A stretch of 64,000 bases of DNA from Pelomyxa schiedti (taxonomy: Eukaryota; Evosea; Pelobiontida; Pelomyxidae). How positions within the stretch are numbered: the stretch's first letter is position 1; every line of letters starts with the position of its first letter. Positions 56,907 through 64,000 of the stretch are shown here, piece by piece. Location of the stretch: positions 372,001 through 436,000 of the forward strand of contig JAHLWZ010000004.1 of NCBI GenBank assembly GCA_020536535.1, read 5' to 3'. The position numbers and the translations under genes were made by a program. The notes under the pieces were generated by a model. The model worked only from the letters and a program-made list of their open reading frames with translations. It had not been told where the DNA came from and searched no databases.

Positions 56907-59900
56907 ATGAGCAGCGCCGGGACAACGGGCAGCAGCAAGACACACACAACCACTAAAAAACCACAAGCACTCAAGTCGAAGACACGCAGAAAGAGTGGTG
57001 GGCGTGTGGCGAGCGTAAAACGGAATGCAAAGACCAGAAAGGGCGCATCGAAGAAAATGCTGTCAGGCAAGTCCAAAGCGCGGTCGAAACGAACAGCGTT
57101 GAAGAGCGCCCCGGTTCCTCTCGTGGGGAAAGCTGCACTTCAAAAGCGTTTGGATGAGGTGTGCACCACGGTCTTCTTGCCATTCAATAAGTAAATGTAA
57201 CTGTTCTATTTAAGCTCTTGGAGCCTTTCACCCGCAAAAACCGTAAAAGCCGCTCTGCTGACTGGCCGACAGCTTCCAAGGAAGTTGTAAAACTTCTGGA
57301 TACCTACAAAACTCCTCAAGGTGGCAATGTCAACGAAAAAAACCAAAAATAACCCTACAACAAGCACTTGAAAAAACCGTTGATATGATTATCAAGCAAA
57401 TGGCCACTCAGAGTACAGTCCTTGTTGGTCTCTCTACTTTACTGCAGGAGGTCGAACTCACTCTCTCCTATTTTCCCTCACTTTTGACCTAAGGTTATGA
57501 AAAGATTCCCTCAAATCACACTGACATCTCTGATTACCCGAATGGATTCCCATTTTCCTCTCAAAGCTCCTGCAAAGGTACACAAGCTCCCTTTGGGAGG
57601 AAAAACCCAATTTGGGTTATTTTTTCTGATTTTACTGACTTTCATAAAAGGAAGAAGGCTCTGACACCTGCATACAATATTCAAATGCATTGTCTTCCCT
57701 TCTCACTGCGTCACTTCCTGTTGTGAGTGAACCTGAAAAAGTGACTGTCTGTATGCAGTTGTTACGAAAACTCGTTCCAAGGTGGGTTTCAGGGGAGCCT
57801 TTTGGGCGAATATCAATGAACTTGATCCAGAAGGTAGCCAAAACAGTAATGCGTGTGTGTGACATGTTGCAGATACCAGAAGCAGACCTACGTACAATAA
57901 TTGCGGAACTTGTTCCCTTATTAGTCGTTTCCCAACAATGGTCTATTTATAACCTCCACTTGATGTTAACTCTTGAGCCTTCCTTCAAGGTTATTGTTTA
58001 TGTAATTCAATGTCTTTCGTAATAGGATATATTAGGCTGAAGTGCTCAAGTTAAATCCTAGAATTAAATTTATACAAATCAGTGCCCCAGTTGTACCAAG
58101 GCTTCTTTCTTTCTTAAAGGTTGGAAACAAAATGATGATAAATGCTTAACAAAAAACTTAGACAAAAGTTGGACTTGAAGCAATAGGCAATCCTCACCTG
58201 TGGCAGGCAGTTGTGCGCAGTGCAACTCGGCAAAAAAATTCTCTTGATGTTTTGCACCTTCTCTGGAAAACGTTTGTTGAAGGCATTCTCTAAGAGTTTG
58301 TTCTGGACACTTATGCGAGTCACAGAAAAGCCATTCATCAATGAAAATCGTATCACTCAGGTGCGTCTGACCTTGTCAGCAGCCGTTTTTTGTTGCTGTT
58401 CTCGAGAAATCCTTATCAAATTCCTTGCTGACGGAAAAGTGAAGCTGATCTGTTCCCTTCTTGGGATGCGTGGTTTGCCCCTAAAGTATTCTTGGTCATG
58501 GGTATGCGCTCGAACATACCCCACAATCATCAACACATCAAAAAGTCCCATCAAATGAAAGCATCTCCTGATGCATGTTGCTTATTTCTCCAAAATTTTT
58601 TGGGATTTGCCCTCAAACCAGAGGGGTATGTTGACCATATGGTTGTTAATCTAATTCAGCTATTTCTAGGGGTACTTCCCTCCCGAATGCATTATGTGTG
58701 AAGGAGCTACTTAAACAGACTCCTAATCAATTTGTTAAGGATTATGTTACTAGTTTAATGAGAACTGTTCTCAGTTCCAGGTGAGTGGCGTGAAAAGTAT
58801 TTTCTTTCTCAAATAGTTTACAGAGATAAGAGCCTCACATCCTGGCTCCTTGTTCTTATTGTATCAGGAATAAAAATTCTTGTAAAAAGAGCTTGTATTG
58901 ATGAAGACTCGTTATCGTCATACTTGGTTTCCTTTTTTTCCGTGGCACATATTCAGAAACCACTACGTTGTGTTCTACACTTCTCCCTCATACACTCACA
59001 CTTTTTAGCCTCAATTTTGTCTCGGTTATCTGGCAAAGCTGAGTGGCTATTTTCTCATAGTGTTACCGAAACTGCCGCCTTTGGTAGTACTTTAACGGAT
59101 CTAATAAGCATGCTTGTCAAGTGCAAGCCTCTTACAGAAGGTACAACCCAAATGCAAATGAGAGTGGCTCTCAATCTTCACCGTAGGGCAGGTGATGTGG
59201 AAAGCTGGCATAAACACACTTTACAACTTCATACTGAAATGCAGTTGTATGTCACTCTCCCGGTTGAAGAGGTGGTTACTCACAACTTTTTCTAGTGAAC
59301 AAAGACATTTGGGCTCATGTTCACCTAAAGGAGCGAAGCAAAACCCAATTATGTGAATTGCTTTCTTCTCTCACTGGTCTGTGGACTGAGGTGGATTATT
59401 CCATTGCACTTTGGATGGTTCTAAGAAATTAACAGGCGGAAAATACCACAAATGGTGTCGTTCCAGCGCACTTAGGCTCACTTTTTCTTTTGTGCAAGTC
59501 TCTAATAGTTTATACCTTCAGTAATAGTGCCGCACTAGAACCTCTTCAGGTTGAGATTACCTCTTTACACACCTGAACCAAAAGATCCTCGACAGTCAAC
59601 TCTAATAACTCATTTTCAGAAACTAATAGATTCACTAAGCCGCCTACAACCGTTGTTATGTAAAGCAGCACTTCCCAAACTTCACACTTATAGTCCTGGT
59701 ATGTAAGTAAGTTACCTCAGACCATTGTACCCAAATATTCCTAGAAGAAAACGAGAGCTTTTCTTCTTTAACAACGGCTTTCTTACATATACTGAAACTG
59801 AAAAAACCGTGGATCTTGACTCCATCTTTTAAAAGTTTTGAGTAATTGCCCCCCTTTTCTTGAAGCTTTCTGATCAGTACATCCAGATCAATTTCTCCCT

Positions 59901-61871
59901 TTATCCCCACATCTAGCGCGGTGTCCCTTATAAATTTTGTTACTGGCGTTGGTGGGTATATTGTTACATAGCTCCTTGTTTACTCTACCAATAGAAACTG
60001 AGGATGCCGACCGATTAAGAAGTGATAGTGATAGTGATGACGATACAGATTTTGGAAGTGACCTGGAAGGGGAGAGTGGCAGCGAGGAAGCAGATAATGA
60101 GGAAATGAGCTTCAACGATTATCGAGCTGTTTGTTTCCCCCCTCTTATGTTTCTCTAATCGACCACAGGCTGCAGATGTAGAATTTGATGATGACACAAT
60201 GTTGGGGCTTGATAAATATTACTCTTCTGTTGTTAAAGGGGGTAAGCCAGAAGGCGAAGAGGACCAACTTGCAGTGGATGAGGGTACACCTCCCAACACT
60301 CGTTTTGTACTCACTTTTTTATTACCTTAGAATGGGAAAGACGCAGAGCCACAAAATACTTAGATTTTCTTCTTCCAGCTAACATGACAAACCCAATGCT
60401 CCTCCAATTGGCGTCCGATTTGGGTGACATGGCCCTACAAAGTCAGAAGATGGAAAAAAGTTCCTTGAAGATACTCCATAATATCTCCAATTTACTCCTT
60501 GGATTCACGCAGTACGCTATTTAAATGACCACAGTCGTCATTAACTGTAGTAAAAGGTTCCCTGTTCTTGAGGACAAAGAAATGGTGACGGCTGTCAAAG
60601 AGGCAGTTGTGGGATTAACGAAGGCATGTTTACGGGTAGCAAGAGACAACCTCTCCACTCCTGTCCTGGTCACATTTCAGTTTGCCAGCTACATTTCACG
60701 TGTGGTGATGCATTCGGTAAAAAAAGGGGGAGCTGCTGAACCGTTGCTGTCACCTGAAGAAGTGACTGATCTGGAGGAAAAGCTGGCTCAGCCTATTTTT
60801 TCCTATCTATCAAGAGAGCCCAGCAGCTTTGCCCTTTTAAAGACAGTAATCCTCGCGTCGGACATGGGGAGAACCCTCCTAGAACTTTGCTCACGTGAAC
60901 TTTTTGCTGACAAAGAAGCTGACACTCCAAGGTTTTTTTCCTTTAGTTAGTTCCACTACCTCAACCACATATTCAGCACTCACTTTAAAACACTGGATCT
61001 CTTATGCAAATTACTGGCCACACAAACAGTTTGTATCCAACCTCATTTAATCGCCTTTTGATTTGAATTTTAGTGTACCAATGCACTTAGTTTGGTGTCT
61101 GAAGCAGGTATAATTTCTCTTTGAATGCCGACCAATAAGCTGTTTGCAGCCGCCTATGTGCTTGCTTACTGTAAACGTCTTAAACGCAATGATGTGACAC
61201 CTGTTGTGGCTACTCAAATATTTCACTTACTGAAGTGCTTTCACGCACTTCTTTCAACTTCGTTGGAAACACACTCAAGGGAAAAGGTTCAATATCCTTT
61301 ACCAGTTTACCACGGCATTGCATTTTTTGTGTTGCATACCATAAAAACACTCTTCTAATTTCTATGTTAGGTCGTTGAACTCCTCCCAGAAAACTTGTTA
61401 TCTGAACTACAAACTGTCAGTAAGAAAATTGCCAAACAAAAAATTGTTCAGATGTGCCGGGTTCTGACCGAGCTCATAACTGGGTACTTACCCTTACAGG
61501 TGACATTAACTTGACTATCTCCTAGAGAAAAACAGCAGAAGACTGAGAAAGTGCGTAGTAAGAAGCCAAAAGACGGGGGTAGTGGAAAGGAAGCTCCCAA
61601 CAAAAAGAAACAAGCTCCCACCAAAACTACCAACTCTGCAGAACCTACAACAACAACTACAACAACAACAACAACAACAACAACTACGAGTACCACAGCC
61701 GGATCCAAACGACCACCCCCATCACCAACAGCAAACACCACAAAGTCGTCCCCCAAAAAGGCCGACCTGACAGTTAAATCAGCCAAAAAAGCCACCAAGC
61801 CATCACCACCAAAGCCCAAACGGACAAAGACCACAACTCAAGCAAACAACAAAGTAAATAAGAAAGTTTAA
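56907..61871 (+). CDS. Large helical-repeat protein, basic ends, acidic middle
   Basis: Not identified with confidence. MSSAGTTGSSKTHTTTKK starts a basic, Lys/Arg-rich N-terminus (57 to about 85 residues), then long amphipathic helices (QMATQSTVLVGLSTLLQEV, LLRKLVPRWVSGEPFGRIS, LWKTFVEGILSKSLFWTLM). An acidic patch near 60000-60110 (DSDSDDDTDFGSDLEGESGS) precedes FDDDTMLGLDKYYSSVVKGG and RRRATKYLDFLLP. More helices end with LLPENLLSELQTVSKKIAKQ and a Lys/Thr/Pro-rich tail, TAA 61869-61871. The acidic patch before a DxxMLxLDxY...LDFLLP block and the basic tail recall Pol5/MYBBP1A nucleolar proteins; FANCI/FANCD2-type solenoids were also considered. Introns are about 40-60 nt and many; several junctions were not resolved. 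Confidence 0.6.
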
Positions 61872-61998
61872 CTAGATTCCAACCAAAAAAAAGAAACCAA
61901 GTCTTTTGGGGGAAAAAATCTGTTTTTACACTTTCTCCAGTACAGTGGGGAAAAAGAAAAAAAAGAGAACAAGGTATGCAGGATTGGATGGGAAGGGA

Positions 61999-62835
61999 TT
62001 ACAACAAGGCACATTTGCCCTTCTTCCTGCCACCACCGCCTCCTGTTGCATTCCTGGCATTGTGTACTATGTCAATTGCACTCTCAAACAACTCATTTAC
62101 ACCCTGCCTCAGTCTCGCACAGGCCTCGGCGTAATTCACAGCACCACAGCTCCTTCCCAACTCCGCACCTTGTTCTGTTGATATTGTTTCTACTTTTCCT
62201 GACAACTGGTCGGCAACGGGGTTTTCACGTAAGTCAGTCTTGAGACCAACAAGTATAACCGGGATGTCTAGGTGCCAGGGTAAGGGGGAAAAAAAAGAGT
62301 ATTACGGCTTGGATGTACCAGGGCAGTAATGGCGGACTTCGGGAAACCATCTATCCTAGCATAATGTGATTCTCCAGAATGTGATGGAAAGGGGATTACC
62401 TTGACATTGTCATACGATCTTTTGCTAACAACACTAAAGCATATGAGAGCAATCTGGGTGTCGGGATATCTACCATTGAGAGTATCAAAAAAGAAGCGCT
62501 ATTAGATTTGATTTGTTGATGGAGTGGGTGACTAACGATAAAGGACGGAGTCGATCAAAGTCTTCCTGCCCTGCAGTATCCCACAATTCAAGACATATTG
62601 GGGCCGACTGAAGTCCAGTTAAAAATACATTCCTATCACAGAGGGGATACGCACGTTTGGTTTATTCACCACTTTCACGTAGTTCTCAAAGACCTTGATC
62701 TCGGTTACTGGCTACGTAGTGAGAAAAAGCAACTACACACAGTGGGGCAATACTTCTCAGGGAACTCATCACGAGCATAGACGATCAACAAGCAAGTCTG
62801 GGAGAAAAAAAAAGGGTGGTGTGAGGAAAAATGAC

Positions 62836-62914
<79 letters not shown>

Positions 62915-63009
62915 AAAAATGAAGGGAGTGAGAGCGTAGATCTTAGTTGGACCTTGCCGACAGCACCATCACCGACAACGACCAGTTTGATCCTCTCCTC
63001 TGTAGCCAT
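61999..63009 (-). CDS. Rho-family small GTPase
   Basis: This is a Rac/Rho-type switch for actin control. Exon 1 (63009-62953) gives MATEERIKLVVVGDGAVGK (P-loop), exon 2 (from 62797) TCLLIVYARDEFPEKYCPTV and FENYV (switch I with Thr). Then LELWDTAGQEDFDRLRPLS (G3), IALICFSVVSK, WFPEV, IPVILVGLKTDLRENPV (TKxD in place of NKxD, as in the Rho family) and ARLRQGVNELFESAIDIVHN. The tail GGGGGRKKGKCALL is polybasic with a CaaX box CALL (geranylgeranyl type), TAA 62001-61999. The Rho insert region is present but short. The first intron is 155 nt because it contains a 75-nt A/T homopolymer. Confidence 0.92.
62838..62912. repeat. 75-nt poly-A/poly-T homopolymer
   Basis: Uninterrupted A run on the plus strand, T on the sense strand of the Rho GTPase gene, inside its first intron between the P-loop exon and the TCLLIV exon. 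Confidence 0.97.
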
Positions 63010-63430
63010 TTTTTTTTTCTTGAAACCCTCTAAATTTTTTATCCCTTTTCCTTTGAAAAGCGAAAAGTTTTCTGGTTCGAACTGAGGGTTGATCTCAAGA
63101 GAAAAAAAATTCCCTTGTTGCCTGGTCTACAGCCTCCAATTGGTGAGAAACACAATTAGTCTCAATTTTTGCAGTGTGATTGTTTGTAGTTCTCCATTAG
63201 GTACGCCAAAGTGTGTAGGTACGTGCCTGTTGTCTGGGGTGTTTTTACAAGGGATACTGATACTGAAACTGAGTTTCAATTTGGGGCTGAAAAATCAGGA
63301 AAACCCTTGGTGGAAACACAAAGAGTGATACCCTATATCTTGTGTAATGTGTTCTAAGCTTCCGGTTAATCAATGAATATCCACTCACAAAATTGTTACA
63401 GGAAATGCAATGTGAGCAACACTAGAACCA
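63010..63430. other. Intergenic stretch
   Basis: About 420 bp between the Rho gene start and the stop of the next minus-strand gene. A 79-codon plus-strand frame at 63089-63328 has no support. No gene or RNA recognised. Confidence 0.5.
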
Positions 63431-63972
63431 TCAAAATAGTTCATTACTTCCATTTCTATTCAGTGGATTGGCACAACAATATATACACCGATGTGCTGCA
63501 GGGGGGGAAAAAAATTACTCCAAGCACATGACAGTAGTGAAACACACCGCATGCAAATTCTTTATCATAGCTGCCAATTTCCATGGATTTACTGCAATGA
63601 CAGGCGTCTCTGCATTTGGTTGGGTAATGGGTAGAGATTAAGAGGGGAACCTCCTCCAGGGGTCATGATCTGTGTGTGTAAGAAGAGGAAGTCCGCGTGC
63701 TTTCAAAACTGCATTGACCTGGTTTCCATCCACACAGCTGGGGAATTTCAGTGTTTGAAGTTCAAAGGATGAAAAACCTTCCAGGGGTCAAACCACTGTG
63801 CCCAAGAACCTCTGGCATGCGACATGGGTGAAGAGTGAGCTGAATAACTGTTAAAATAACCAAGTAAGAGAAGTCATACTCCGTGTGTGGCAGCAATTCC
63901 AATTAGGTTATCGAGGATTCTTTCTTTTTCTATTAGGGGTGGATCAATGAGTTCTATTCCTGCTTGTGCCAT
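63431..63972 (-). CDS. Small Cys/His-rich protein of unknown function
   Basis: I do not recognise it. MAQAGIELIDPPLIEKERIL starts at 63972. After a short intron opening GTATGAC, exons give a Phe/Leu-containing segment, then LKFPSCVDGNQVNAVLKARG, LPLLTHTDHDPWRR and, over a 41-nt intron, RDACHCSKSMEIGSYDKEF with ACGHIGVYCCANPLNRNG, ending SNELF at TGA 63433-63431. The C-terminal part has Cys and His spaced as in a possible small metal site. The splice between 63890 and 63780 is uncertain; two or three ways keep an open frame. The window may contain the complete gene, about 130-150 residues. Confidence 0.42.
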
Positions 63973-64000
63973 CTGTTTTTTTGGTTAGTGTGATCTTATA

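Overview
The window looks like nuclear DNA from a free-living, intron-rich protist, most likely an amoebozoan. The sequence shows about twenty protein genes on both strands, packed 75-560 bp apart. Almost every gene is cut by many GT-AG introns of only about 40-65 nt. The products are purely eukaryotic: SEC16, NAA10, THADA/Trm732, RECQL, Ras/Rho/Rab GTPases, GABA transaminase, vault-type PARP and arrestin-fold proteins. A secreted GH25 lysozyme fits a bacteria-eating amoeba. Assignment to Archamoebae (for example a pelomyxid) is inference only. No rRNA, tRNA, CRISPR or recognisable transposon was found. One 100-base N gap lies at 32784-32883.

Layout: 1-954 (+) 3' end of a DGAT1/ACAT-type acyltransferase; 1312-2880 (-) selenophosphate synthetase with an in-frame UGA at the catalytic position and a SECIS hairpin in its 3' UTR; 2881-4660 no gene recognised; 4661-6061 (-) unknown gene with a puzzling in-frame TGA; 6177-7868 (+) protein with WGR-like and F-box domains; 8820-9240 decayed Hsp70 copy with an exact 101-bp direct repeat; 9523-11295 (+) Sel1-repeat protein; 11644-13204 (-) secreted Lin-12/Notch-repeat protein; 13316-19440 (-) SEC16; 19595-22327 (-) C2 plus permuted-papain-like protein; 22502-26317 (-) RecQ helicase.

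26875-29995 (+) tandem arrestin-fold protein with PPxY motifs; 30097-31910 (-) GABA transaminase; 32237-33967 (+) PAP2 lipid phosphatase, one intron of which holds a TTTG microsatellite and the gap; 34076-35109 (-) NAA10; 35252-42096 (-) THADA; 42172-44224 (-) divergent Hsp70; 44774-45553 (-) Ras-like GTPase; 46074-47246 (-) olfactomedin-like protein; 48148-49271 (+) Rab1-like GTPase; 49418-50387 (-) GH25 lysozyme; 50558-56789 (+) vault PARP fused to an R-SNARE motif, a bacterial-type CFI-box and a C-terminal membrane segment; 56907-61871 (+) large helical protein; 61999-63009 (-) Rho GTPase; 63431-63972 (-) small Cys/His-rich protein.

The genes do not form an operon-like pathway. Several serve membrane traffic (SEC16, Rab1, Ras/Rho, arrestin, and perhaps the SNARE-bearing PARP). 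The two strongest findings are the UGA/SECIS selenoprotein and the PARP-VIT-VWA-SNARE-CFI fusion. Exon boundaries were assigned by eye from GT-AG rules and family alignment from memory, so individual junctions may be wrong where noted.
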